The notes beneath the pieces were generated by a model, which worked only from the letters and a program-made list of their open reading frames with translations, ran no database searches and was not told the DNA's origin. From positions 1 to 47,418 of the IMG/VR virus record IMGVR_UViG_3300044712_000493: a stretch of 47,418 bases of DNA; one strand, written 5' to 3'. A program made the position numbers and the translations under genes. This DNA comes from a virus. Below, one piece after another: positions 14,368 through 22,959 of this stretch. Within the stretch, counting starts at the first letter, position 1. Each line of letters starts with the position of its first letter.

Positions 14368-15648
14368 ATGGCTGAAGCACTCGGTACTGTGAAATCGGGA
14401 GTCTTTGGCGTTACTGACCTGTTCACTGAACAGCGGAAGTACGACAAAGACAAGTCGAAGTTCTTCATCTGGCGCGAGCGTGGTCACGCTGCGTTTGTTC
14501 ATGCACTCATCACCAAGCTGACCAAGGTCGGAGTCGGCGATCCTGAACCGAAGCATTTCGAGGATGGATACCGGAAGTACGAGTTCACGACCACAGCAAT
14601 CACGATTGCTGGCAACAACCACACTGTCATCACGCTCGACACGAACGAAGCCGGTCAGCTCCAGGCGGGTGATACACTCGCCGTTCGCGGTCTCTGGATG
14701 GGTATTAACCCTACCACGAAGGCTCCGATCAGCTGGGGTACGACTCGTTCTGTCGCTGCTGCATCACCTGAAGTCGTCGATGTCATCTCCGTGGATTCTG
14801 TCGCAGGGACTATCACTGTTCGGCGTGGTGTAGGTTCCACTGGTGCCGGCGCAGTTGCCATTCCCAGCGGCACGAAGCTGTATCACTCTGGCGAAGCCTC
14901 GGAAGATGGCGGACCCAGCAGGACGTCGTTCTCGCAGTCTCCGGTTGTGGTGAACAACTACATCCAGGAGTTCAAGGTTCCTTACGAAATCACCGAGATC
15001 GCCTCGAAGACCGACATCTTCGGCGAGAACGAGTGGCAGCGTAAGGCTCGCAACGCTCGTCGTGACTTTGCTCGTCGAGTCGATCGCGCCTTCATCTATG
15101 GGCGCATGGACAAGAAGACTGGAGCCAACAACCAGAACGTGTGGTACACTGGTGGTGTCGATGAGTGGATTCCGAACGACACTGATCACCGCATCTCAGC
15201 TGGTCGCCCGCTGTCCTCGACCTACTTCAACTCGGTTCTCAAGGGCTGGTTCATGTATGGCTCTGAGGTGAAGTTCGGTCTGTGCGGGTACGGCTTCATC
15301 ACCCTCCTCGCAAACAGTGCCGCTGACAAGCTGCGCTACAATCAGCAGATGTCCGATGACCTCGGATTCGATGTTCATACCTTCACGGCGTCCGGTGGTG
15401 GGAAGTTGCATCTCCTGCCTGATTTCGAGATGTCCACGACTGGTGCGGACAACGAGATCTACGGTCTCGACCTCAGCTACCTGCAGTATATGTATATCCA
15501 GGGTCTCGATATTCACATCGACAAGGGACCGAATGGAAAGGGTCTGCAGGCGAACGACGAGACGAAGACCAAACACCAGATTCGTGGCGTTATCGGTCTG
15601 AAGCGTACGTTCAAGGACGCGCACTTCCAGCTGTACAACGTCAGCTAA
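14368..15648 (+). CDS. major capsid protein, HK97 fold, SU10/DUF5309 type
   Basis: 426 residues; AGGAG 9 nt upstream of the ATG. The region about 205-250 (YEITEIASKTDIFGENEWQ, RKARNARRDFARRVDRAFIY) matches the spine-helix region of SU10-like (DUF5309) capsid proteins. The following segments (GRMDKKTG, KFGLCGYGFITLL, IRGVIGLKRTFKDAHFQLYN) fit the usual end of this family. An inserted beta-rich stretch at about 85-185 (Gly/Thr/Val-rich) may be an insertion domain. High GC and uniform codon use suggest strong expression. A terminator follows. Confidence 0.92.
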   Translation: MAEALGTVKSGVFGVTDLFTEQRKYDKDKSKFFIWRERGHAAFVHALITKLTKVGVGDPEPKHFEDGYRKYEFTTTAITIAGNNHTVITLDTNEAGQLQAGDTLAVRGLWMGINPTTKAPISWGTTRSVAAASPEVVDVISVDSVAGTITVRRGVGSTGAGAVAIPSGTKLYHSGEASEDGGPSRTSFSQSPVVVNNYIQEFKVPYEITEIASKTDIFGENEWQRKARNARRDFARRVDRAFIYGRMDKKTGANNQNVWYTGGVDEWIPNDTDHRISAGRPLSSTYFNSVLKGWFMYGSEVKFGLCGYGFITLLANSAADKLRYNQQMSDDLGFDVHTFTASGGGKLHLLPDFEMSTTGADNEIYGLDLSYLQYMYIQGLDIHIDKGPNGKGLQANDETKTKHQIRGVIGLKRTFKDAHFQLYNVS

Positions 15649-15666
15649 TCTGACGTCTCACATCCA

Positions 15667-15698
15667 GGTGGGGAGGTAATACTCCCCACCAATTTTTC
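15667..15698 (+). terminator. intrinsic terminator after the capsid gene
   Basis: Perfect 9-bp stem GGTGGGGAG/CTCCCCACC (15667-15675, 15682-15690), 6-nt loop, then AATTTTTC. It would favour capsid over downstream tail mRNA; read-through must supply the tail genes unless another promoter exists. Confidence 0.9.
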
Positions 15699-15718
15699 AT
15701 TTCTCATGGAGTAATGCG

Positions 15719-16057
15719 ATGGCTCAGATTATTCGCAATCAGTCTGCGTATCCTGGGTTTGCTCCTGGTCTTCGGATGCTTTCTGGTGAACTGGTCAACA
15801 GTGACACCGATGCTCACGATTACACTCTCGAGACCAAGTGCATCACAGTGATGTTCGCTGTTGCTTTCAACAGTTCGTCTGGCGCAACCATTCTGCCGAC
15901 GATTGCTGATAGCACTGTGAACCTTGGAACGAAGAAGGCAACTATCACAGTCCCACTGTCTGGTGAGTGTCGGTATCTCATCGTTGGTGTTGGCGAGGAT
16001 CTCGTTGACGATAGTGTTACTATCTCCGACGATACCGTCAGTACCTACGTGGACTAA
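15719..16057 (+). CDS. hypothetical virion protein, possible capsid decoration
   Basis: 112 residues, GGAG seven bases before the ATG. Predominantly beta sequence with many Ser/Thr/Val (TKCITVMFAVAFNSSSG, ATITVPLSGECRYLIVGVG). Lies between the capsid and adaptor genes behind the terminator. A capsid-decorating or head-completion role is possible by position only. Confidence 0.65.
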   Translation: MAQIIRNQSAYPGFAPGLRMLSGELVNSDTDAHDYTLETKCITVMFAVAFNSSSGATILPTIADSTVNLGTKKATITVPLSGECRYLIVGVGEDLVDDSVTISDDTVSTYVD

Positions 16058-16073
16058 ACTCGAGGAGTATCTC

Positions 16074-16430
16074 ATGTTGCGAGCACTTTTGTCAAATCTC
16101 GATTCGATGCCTGGTGTTGCACGTGATACTGTCATTTACTTTGGCAGGTATCACAACACCAGTGATAGTGATGTCTCACTTGCTATCGAGACGCAGGCGA
16201 ATGGGATACTCCAAGAGTATTCTGTTCACTTTGACCTCGATTCACCTGAAGAGGTGTCACTGATTCGTGGAGACATCTCGGACAGTATCAACTTCGTCGG
16301 AAGACGACTTCTCACGTATGTTCTTCCGGCACGGACAGGTATTGTTATCTATCTTACCTGCTCGTTTGATGTTGCAGCGATCGCCACTGCAATCACTGAG
16401 AATACCACAGTAACCCCAGCGATATTCTGA
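16074..16430 (+). CDS. hypothetical virion protein
   Basis: 118 residues starting MLRALLSNLDSMPGVARD, with GAGGAG six bases upstream. The frame extends 50 codons further upstream but into the previous gene and is rejected. Beta-rich, similar in style and size to the preceding product (SVHFDLDSPEEVSLIRG, IVIYLTCSFDVAAIATA). The stop overlaps the next ATG (TGATG). Confidence 0.65.
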   Translation: MLRALLSNLDSMPGVARDTVIYFGRYHNTSDSDVSLAIETQANGILQEYSVHFDLDSPEEVSLIRGDISDSINFVGRRLLTYVLPARTGIVIYLTCSFDVAAIATAITENTTVTPAIF

Positions 16431-17110
16431 TGGCTACCGACAAGTTCAATACACTGCACCTCAGGTTCGCTGCTATGTGCAGAGACGAAGTAGCATCTGT
16501 GACCACGGATGGTCAGGATCTACTCGCCGCTGACCGTACGGCGTACCTGAATGCAGCGTTTGCCAAGTATGTCTCATTACTGTATCAGCAGTATAAAGAC
16601 GATATGGCAACGCTGCGTCAAGCATTCCAGACGATGTTTAAGTACTCTGCCGCAGTTGCGACTGAAGGAACTGGAATTATCACAAGTCTTCCCACTGATT
16701 ATGGATTCTTCGTTGCGCTTTCAAAGCCGAAGACTGGGGAAGAAACCTTTGGAACACCGATTATCAGAGCAACCCCCGAAGAGTGGAACGCACTGATTAA
16801 CGACATCAACCCGAACTTCTCGGCGAGTACAACCTCGCCATACTGTTATCCTGAAAACACACAGATTTCGATTCTTCCTGTTGCTGCTTATTCAGGACTT
16901 CGTCTTTCCTACATCATCAAGATATTCGATGTTGTAGTTGTTACTGGTGCAGGTGGAACTGATATTCCACTTGATGAACGTCACTTCAATACACTGCTTG
17001 CATTTGCTGTATCACAGTACTATCGTGATAAGCAGGAGTTTCAGGTTTCCGAGCTGTACCTTGCAGACGCATATCGTCTTGCACCGTTCAAGCTTGAGGA
17101 GAAGAAATGA
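16430..17110 (+). CDS. head-tail adaptor-like protein 1
   Basis: 226 residues. Helical N-terminus with Asp/Tyr-rich turns (DRTAYLNAAFAKYVSLLYQ), a central beta region, and a C-terminal helix (HFNTLLAFAVSQYYRDKQEF). This organisation, helical bundle plus a beta insertion, is typical of connector/adaptor proteins that join portal to tail. It overlaps the next gene (ATGA), which has a similar layout, so the two may form successive rings. Family not named with certainty. Confidence 0.65.
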   Translation: MATDKFNTLHLRFAAMCRDEVASVTTDGQDLLAADRTAYLNAAFAKYVSLLYQQYKDDMATLRQAFQTMFKYSAAVATEGTGIITSLPTDYGFFVALSKPKTGEETFGTPIIRATPEEWNALINDINPNFSASTTSPYCYPENTQISILPVAAYSGLRLSYIIKIFDVVVVTGAGGTDIPLDERHFNTLLAFAVSQYYRDKQEFQVSELYLADAYRLAPFKLEEKK

Positions 17111-17880
17111 CAGTCCAGCAGATTGTTGACAGAGCGGCTTACGAAGTGGGAGATGAACGCTTTGAGTTCATGTCTCGTGACGAGTATCGCAGATTCTTTG
17201 AACGTGCCTTCAGAGAGTTCTGCTATACCACCTTCGCCGTCAAGGGAGAAGCAACCTTCACGAGTGATGGCAGTCGCAATATGCCACTCTATGCTGCCGG
17301 ACCTCCTATTGTTGGAACTGATATACTCGCAATCTATTATGCGAAGTATTATCCTGTCGGCTCAACGTCTGGTGTAAAGGCGTATGAGCGTACTGAAGAT
17401 GATATGGAAATTGACTCGTCACTTCTTGGAGATTCGTCGTATCTTGAAAGTGACTACAAGTCATATACCATTCATCGAGATGAAAATAAACTTGTCGCAT
17501 ACTGGTCACATACCCCTGTAACTGGCGACAGGTTTGTTATCAAGTACTACAGACTTCCACTTCCTGATTCACTTGCTCTGGATGATGAAGTTCCAACGAC
17601 CTATACGTATCAGGAGGATCTGGTCGGTGGAGTTACGGTTCTTGCGCTGAAGCGTATGTATATTCTTGCTACGCGCAACAAGAAGGGTCTCACGCCTGAT
17701 ATGGCAAAGACCTATTTCTACCCGTACAAGGAAGCTAAGGCAGAGTGGGAAAATCGGTTACTCAGGATTCGGAGAGATGTCACAAGTTTCCTTGATGATA
17801 CCATTCCACTCATTATGCAAGTCGGTAGTCCGTTTGACAACTTCGCTGACGAAGAACAGATCTTGATGGAAGGCGAATGA
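17107..17880 (+). CDS. head-tail adaptor-like protein 2
   Basis: 257 residues starting MTVQQIVDRAAYEVGDE. N-terminal helices contain YRRFFERAFREFCYTTF; a beta segment follows (ERTEDDMEIDSSLLGD), then RFVIKYYRLPLPDSLALDDE, a motif style common in tail tubular A/adaptor proteins. The C-terminal helix EAKAEWENRLLRIRRDVTSF is also typical of this family. SD GAGGAG lies 7 nt upstream in the previous gene. Confidence 0.7.
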   Translation: MTVQQIVDRAAYEVGDERFEFMSRDEYRRFFERAFREFCYTTFAVKGEATFTSDGSRNMPLYAAGPPIVGTDILAIYYAKYYPVGSTSGVKAYERTEDDMEIDSSLLGDSSYLESDYKSYTIHRDENKLVAYWSHTPVTGDRFVIKYYRLPLPDSLALDDEVPTTYTYQEDLVGGVTVLALKRMYILATRNKKGLTPDMAKTYFYPYKEAKAEWENRLLRIRRDVTSFLDDTIPLIMQVGSPFDNFADEEQILMEGE

Positions 17881-20846
17881 ACTCTGGGAAGATGATATTC
17901 GAGAAGTTTGGTGGAATCTCCAAAGGTCCTGCCATCCCTCCGCATATAACCTTTGCGGAGCTTCTCAATCTTCGTTCCGATCGAGTCGCTGGTGGTCTCA
18001 CGAATCGTAGTGGAATATCTATCTTTCCCAACGATACCTTCGATCTCGGACCAAACTTCATCTGTGCTGGAGATGCCGTATTCCAGGGCACTCTTCATCG
18101 CAGAATCTTCGTGTTCTCCAATGGCATCTACTATGACGATGGAGACCACGTACTGAAGGATGCTACATCAAGAGTGCTTGACCTCACGATTGATACCGTA
18201 GTATCAACTACCAAGTTCATTCTCAGTGATTCGATTGACTCTCCAGTTGGACTCATTGTTGTACGAGATGTTGAGTCAACGCCGTCGGGCGAGTATCTTG
18301 TTGTTACTGCTTATAATGCCTTGACAAAGGAGATAACTGTAAATAGGGCTCCCAAGGCTGAATGGCAGGTAAACGACGAACTTGTGTTCTATAGGTCTGA
18401 TATTCTTGGTGACCAAACATTCTCGATACTCACTGACGCATATCCGTCACTTGATGTTATCGACAATCTTAATAACAGGATTGTGACTGGTATAAAGATT
18501 GTCAGTACCAATCAAACCCCCTGGGTTGGGTATATCTCGAATCGTAAGTACTTTGGTAACGAGTTTACATACAATGGCTTGTATGTGACTTCGCTTGCCG
18601 AGAAGTTCGACAGAGGTGCATTCAGATCTAATGTGCATCATATCAGAACTGCTGTTCTCGATACGAGCCCAACTACATCACTTCGGTACACATCTTCTCC
18701 ATCTGTATTACTACTCAACGAATCTTCTGCATGGGTAGACAATGATGGAGGTACTGTTGATATAGCCAAGTTGTCTGATGGAAATACTGCTACGTATTTC
18801 ACAGCAGGTACTCCAGCGGCTATTCACAACAAGTCGTTCATCGTACAGTTATCTAGACCTACATTTGCATACACACTCAAGGATAATGGTTATGCTGACT
18901 TCACCATTATAGGTGAACTGTATAACCGAGATCGAGTGTTTGATGGCACAGGCATCAACACAGTTGAGTTTGATGCTCAGGTCGGTTTCTACGATACTGT
19001 GGATGGAACCTTCACATCTGTGTACTCGGAACGTAAGTACTTCGAGTACTATCATGCTGCTGATGGAGACCTTACCTGGAAGGCTGGAACTGTTAACTTC
19101 TCTGTTCCACAGACTTACATCAAGACGCTTGGTGATGCAACCAAGGTTCTTGCTGTCAAGATTATAGGCTTCAATCCTGGCGCAGATCCTGAATACAGGA
19201 TGAGGATTAACAATATCTCTGCCGTATTTAACTATGAGAAATCAGTTATTGATACTATAGTTAATACGGTAGCAACAAGTGGTGCAACTGAAGATACTAT
19301 CTATGCTCTGAACATGAGCATCATACTCGATGGTGTCAACGAGACCCCACTCTTGTACACTGAGCCATACGGAACTGAGCATTCAAGTCTTCTCACATAT
19401 CAGGACGCTACCCTCATTAAGGGTGTGAATGGCAAGTATATTCGTCTTGAAGTATCTACTCCATATGCCACTCAGATCAATCGCAGGATAACTGCTATTC
19501 GTATCTGGGGTGGTAAACAAGTTGCTGGAGTATGGATATGGAGACTGTGTTCAACTGTTGACATCAATGCTGACTGGACAACAGATGCTACAGGTGCTCG
19601 TGACAAGAAGAAGATTATCCTCCATGTCGGTAACGAGATTAATACTGGAGCTCTGTATGAAGATAGGAACAACAGATTCTCTGGTGCAACACTGATTCAG
19701 ACTGTCTCCTCATTCGTCAGGGCTAACAACAGATCTTATGTTGTGTCTGATGAGAACAAGCAGAACATTTACTATTCTGCTATTGGAGTAAATGGATACG
19801 AGACATCAATCATAGATAATGCCGCCTATACGCTTGATAACGAGTGTTCTGGCGATATTATTAGGATGTCAGTTATCGGTCGCAAGCTCGTCGTATTCAA
19901 GCGTAACTCGTTTGGATCAGTTGATATTGATGCGCTTTCATCTGGTGGGCGTATCAATGTTATCTCGAGAAATCGCGGATTGTCGAGTGTTTATGGACTC
20001 GTCAATACTGGTGATTACCTTGCGTTTGCAACACAAACTGATCTTCGTGTTACTGACGGTTTCAAGACTGATTCTGTAAATGGCGAGTGGTCTGAAGAGT
20101 ATGCGAAATACTCACAGACACTCAAGGAAACCTGTCGAGCCTGGTTTGATACGTTTAGTGATTCTGTGTATTTCCAGTTCTACACACAGTCCGACAAGTC
20201 AACCTATAGGTTATGGGCACTGCATATTCCGACTGGAGCATGGCGTCAGGAAGACTTCAGAATTCCATCAGGTGTATATGCTCCCGATGATACTCGACCC
20301 GCTCATGCATCAATGACTGGAAGTTGTTACTTTGTATATGCATTCCAGAACTTATTGACGAGTCGCATGATTCTTGTTGAAGACTCTTTGAACTTCGATC
20401 CTGTTCGTTGTCGTATCTATGAGTTCCCAAGAGCAAACGGTCTCGAGACAAATAGGGCGATTGTGAGTGCTGTTGCTACTGAAATCAATACGTACTGTTA
20501 CTTCAAGAGCAATCCAGTTGAGAGCGATGAGTCTATCGGAACTGCCGTATTTATAGATGGTGGCTTTGTAAAGGCAACACTCAAGAACACCGGTATATCT
20601 GATGATTATCTTGGTGCGCCAGCGACTGACACTTTCAATCTGAATATCTACGATGGGTCTTCTCGTATTAAGAGGATACCGATAACCTTCGGTCGCCTTG
20701 AGTCAACTGTTCATGTTCGCAAGCCACTAAGTCGATGGGCTATCAGCAGTTCATTCTTTGTGTCAGCACTGTTCACAATCCAGCAGATTGGAACACTAAT
20801 TAAAACAACTGGTAAATCAGGTTCTGTCAAACAGGTACTATCATGA
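17877..20846 (+). CDS. tail nozzle-like protein (large)
   Basis: 989 residues; ATG overlaps the upstream stop. It has the long, strand-rich, repeat-like sequence of podovirus nozzle/tail tubular B proteins. Recurring blade-like segments include VVFKRNSFGSVDIDAL, VYGLVNTGDYLAFATQTDLR, CRAWFDTFSDSVYFQFYTQ and YRLWALHIPTGAWRQEDF, suggesting a beta-propeller core. It would cap the adaptor ring and form the exit for DNA. It is larger than typical T7 gp12 (about 800 residues), with a central insertion of beta domains at about 270-500. Confidence 0.78.
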   Translation: MNSGKMIFEKFGGISKGPAIPPHITFAELLNLRSDRVAGGLTNRSGISIFPNDTFDLGPNFICAGDAVFQGTLHRRIFVFSNGIYYDDGDHVLKDATSRVLDLTIDTVVSTTKFILSDSIDSPVGLIVVRDVESTPSGEYLVVTAYNALTKEITVNRAPKAEWQVNDELVFYRSDILGDQTFSILTDAYPSLDVIDNLNNRIVTGIKIVSTNQTPWVGYISNRKYFGNEFTYNGLYVTSLAEKFDRGAFRSNVHHIRTAVLDTSPTTSLRYTSSPSVLLLNESSAWVDNDGGTVDIAKLSDGNTATYFTAGTPAAIHNKSFIVQLSRPTFAYTLKDNGYADFTIIGELYNRDRVFDGTGINTVEFDAQVGFYDTVDGTFTSVYSERKYFEYYHAADGDLTWKAGTVNFSVPQTYIKTLGDATKVLAVKIIGFNPGADPEYRMRINNISAVFNYEKSVIDTIVNTVATSGATEDTIYALNMSIILDGVNETPLLYTEPYGTEHSSLLTYQDATLIKGVNGKYIRLEVSTPYATQINRRITAIRIWGGKQVAGVWIWRLCSTVDINADWTTDATGARDKKKIILHVGNEINTGALYEDRNNRFSGATLIQTVSSFVRANNRSYVVSDENKQNIYYSAIGVNGYETSIIDNAAYTLDNECSGDIIRMSVIGRKLVVFKRNSFGSVDIDALSSGGRINVISRNRGLSSVYGLVNTGDYLAFATQTDLRVTDGFKTDSVNGEWSEEYAKYSQTLKETCRAWFDTFSDSVYFQFYTQSDKSTYRLWALHIPTGAWRQEDFRIPSGVYAPDDTRPAHASMTGSCYFVYAFQNLLTSRMILVEDSLNFDPVRCRIYEFPRANGLETNRAIVSAVATEINTYCYFKSNPVESDESIGTAVFIDGGFVKATLKNTGISDDYLGAPATDTFNLNIYDGSSRIKRIPITFGRLESTVHVRKPLSRWAISSSFFVSALFTIQQIGTLIKTTGKSGSVKQVLS

Positions 20847-21205
20847 CTTATCGTCGTGTCCAAAGTGAGGACATTCCTAAAATCATAGAGCTCTGCAAGC
20901 GTCAGGGCATCGTCTATGAAACTACAAAGAAACCTCTTATCGGGTTCGTTGCAGTTGGAGATGAGGGTGAGTTGATCGGCTTTGTGTTTGCTCATCATTG
21001 TGCACTCATCGAGCCGTTTGTCTGCATCAATCCTACAGCATCTGTTAAGCTTCATGCTCGTATGGAAGGTGCATTGAGTGCTCTTGGGTATGAAACTCAA
21101 CTCATCCACATTCCGGCTGACAACGACAAGTTGAATGCTGAAGCAGTTCGGTCTGGGTTCTCTCGTGTAGATTCAATAGACTATACCATACTGAAGAAGG
21201 AGTGA
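20843..21205 (+). CDS. GNAT-family N-acetyltransferase-like protein
   Basis: 120 residues. Pattern fits a short GNAT fold: MTYRRVQSEDIPKIIELCKR (first strand and helix), GFVAVGDEGELIGFVFAHH (central strands), then VNPTA-like CINPTASVKLHARMEGAL and a C-terminal strand-helix-strand SGFSRVDSIDYTILKKE. GNAT enzymes transfer acetyl from acetyl-CoA. The canonical Q/RxxGxG/A loop is not clearly present, so catalysis is uncertain. Such genes recur between tail genes in podophages, suggesting a virion or host-modification role. Confidence 0.6.
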   Translation: MTYRRVQSEDIPKIIELCKRQGIVYETTKKPLIGFVAVGDEGELIGFVFAHHCALIEPFVCINPTASVKLHARMEGALSALGYETQLIHIPADNDKLNAEAVRSGFSRVDSIDYTILKKE

Positions 21206-21206
21206 C

Positions 21207-21815
21207 ATGGGTAACTTCTTTAACTCGCCTAAAGAAGATACGGCTGGCACACTTGCCGATCTTGCTATGGGAGGCAGACTTCCGCAGGGCTGGGAAAACA
21301 AGATCAACTCAAGTGCTAAGCTTGCGAAGACCGGTGTTGAGAGCAATGCTGCTCGCACGATGGCTACCAACACTGCCGACCTGCTTTCACAGTCTGCTTC
21401 AATGGGACTGGGAACTGGAACGACTTCTGCGATCGGGAAGAACAACGCCCAGATAGCAGAACGTACCAGTGAGTCCTTGTCCAACATAGACATTGCTGCT
21501 CTTCAACAGACACTCAACAGTCTTGGACAAGTTCTCAACCTTGGTGTTGGGAACATGAAGAACACGACAGGCTTCGGTGACTTGCTTGCAGGTCTCAGCA
21601 CCGTCACTAATGTCGCAGGTGGTGTTGTAGGTATGGGTGGTTCTCAGGGTCTCGGATGGTGGGGAGCACAGAAACCTAACGCCAAAGTTACTCCAGGTGT
21701 TACTGCGACAGGTGGCGTTGCTCTTCCGGTAAAGAAGAAGAGTGATTTTGACTTCACGAAAACCAAAGCAGAACCAACAATGCTTGATTGGGTGAATAAT
21801 GGCTCTCCTCGATGA
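21207..21815 (+). CDS. internal virion (ejection) protein-like, Ala/Gly-rich
   Basis: 202 residues, AAGGAG before the ATG. The N-terminal half is predicted amphipathic helix (RTMATNTADLLSQSASMGLG). A Gly-rich hydrophobic stretch at 145-165 (NVAGGVVGMGGSQGLGWWGA) is likely membrane-interacting. Small proteins of this kind lie before the giant internal proteins in podophages and are ejected into the cell envelope. Assignment by context and composition. Confidence 0.6.
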   Translation: MGNFFNSPKEDTAGTLADLAMGGRLPQGWENKINSSAKLAKTGVESNAARTMATNTADLLSQSASMGLGTGTTSAIGKNNAQIAERTSESLSNIDIAALQQTLNSLGQVLNLGVGNMKNTTGFGDLLAGLSTVTNVAGGVVGMGGSQGLGWWGAQKPNAKVTPGVTATGGVALPVKKKSDFDFTKTKAEPTMLDWVNNGSPR

Positions 21816-22959
21816 TCTGAAAACACTCGATTATGGTGCTAACATCACCAAGGGTCTTATCGAGATTGGAAGGAGTCTGGGTGAAGCTCGTCGTCAACGT
21901 GAGGCGGATGAGGCTGTTACTCAGGTCTTCTCTGGTGTTGCCAAGTCACGTGACCCCTTTGCATTCATGCAACCTGAGAACATATCTCTTCTCCGATTCT
22001 TGAACACTACTCCTGAGGGTCAGCAGGGTCTTGCCGGAGCACAGCAGGGTCTCGGACTTACGAAGGCTATGTCTGATATTCAGATGTCTCGTCAGTTCGA
22101 TCTGTCGCCTGGTTCCGGTAGATTCAACGCATCCCCTGACGCAACATCTGCTACCAAGGTTGCGGAAATGCCGAATCGTCCAGGCAACAATAAGTATATC
22201 TGGACTAACCCGACCGAAGCCGAGACTCAGATATATGAGGGACTCAAGTCTACGACCAGACGTTTGATGAACAGTGCTGGCGCAATTTCTGATGTGACAA
22301 GTCAGAAGTTGGTTGCTCGAGATCCGAATACAAACGAGCTCGTAGTTGTTGATAACGAGCCTATGACCAAGGATCGGGAAGTCAAGCAGTCTGTCGGTGG
22401 AGTCTATGCAGGTAATGGTGGAGGCTCACCCAACGAAGCCAAGAACATTGTTATCCCTAATATCTATACTGTTGGGGTTGACAAGCCAACTGATCTCGGC
22501 GCTCCGAACTCCAAGAATCTCGATGGGCTTATCGCTGAGTTTCGAGCCGCTAACAATGGACTTGAGAAACGTGCTCGAGATCTCGGTCCGAAGTCAACAA
22601 CATGGCTTAAGGATATCTTTATTGCAGTGGGGATTTCTTCTCCTCCGAAGTCGTGGGATGAGATTGTATCGCTTAGGAAAACTGACCCCACTGCATACTA
22701 CGATCTTCGTTCTAAGCTTCAGAATGATGTACTGATTAAGTACATTGATGCTTACACGCAAAACGAGATTTCACTTGAAACCCTGCTAGAGTGGAAGAAG
22801 AACAATGGCTCTCAATCAACTGGATCAGTCAAGACAGATAAGCCAGGCGTCGGGAAACCTCAACCAGCCCCAGCCCCAGCTCAGAAGCCAGGAGCCCCTA
22901 AAGCCACCGGTACTCCTACCGGAGGAACAGGGCTCCAGTTCAAGCGTCCAGGCTCCTAA
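21799..22959 (+). CDS. internal virion (ejection) protein-like
   Basis: 386 residues starting MALLDDLKTLDYGANITK. N-terminal region is helical and Gln/Arg-rich (EARRQREADEAVTQVFSGVA); the C-terminal 45 residues are Pro/Ala/Gly-rich (KPQPAPAPAQKPGAPKATG) and overlap the next gene by 155 nt. Overlap at the start is 17 nt. Sits between the small and the giant internal proteins. No family recognised. Confidence 0.6.
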   Translation: MALLDDLKTLDYGANITKGLIEIGRSLGEARRQREADEAVTQVFSGVAKSRDPFAFMQPENISLLRFLNTTPEGQQGLAGAQQGLGLTKAMSDIQMSRQFDLSPGSGRFNASPDATSATKVAEMPNRPGNNKYIWTNPTEAETQIYEGLKSTTRRLMNSAGAISDVTSQKLVARDPNTNELVVVDNEPMTKDREVKQSVGGVYAGNGGGSPNEAKNIVIPNIYTVGVDKPTDLGAPNSKNLDGLIAEFRAANNGLEKRARDLGPKSTTWLKDIFIAVGISSPPKSWDEIVSLRKTDPTAYYDLRSKLQNDVLIKYIDAYTQNEISLETLLEWKKNNGSQSTGSVKTDKPGVGKPQPAPAPAQKPGAPKATGTPTGGTGLQFKRPGS

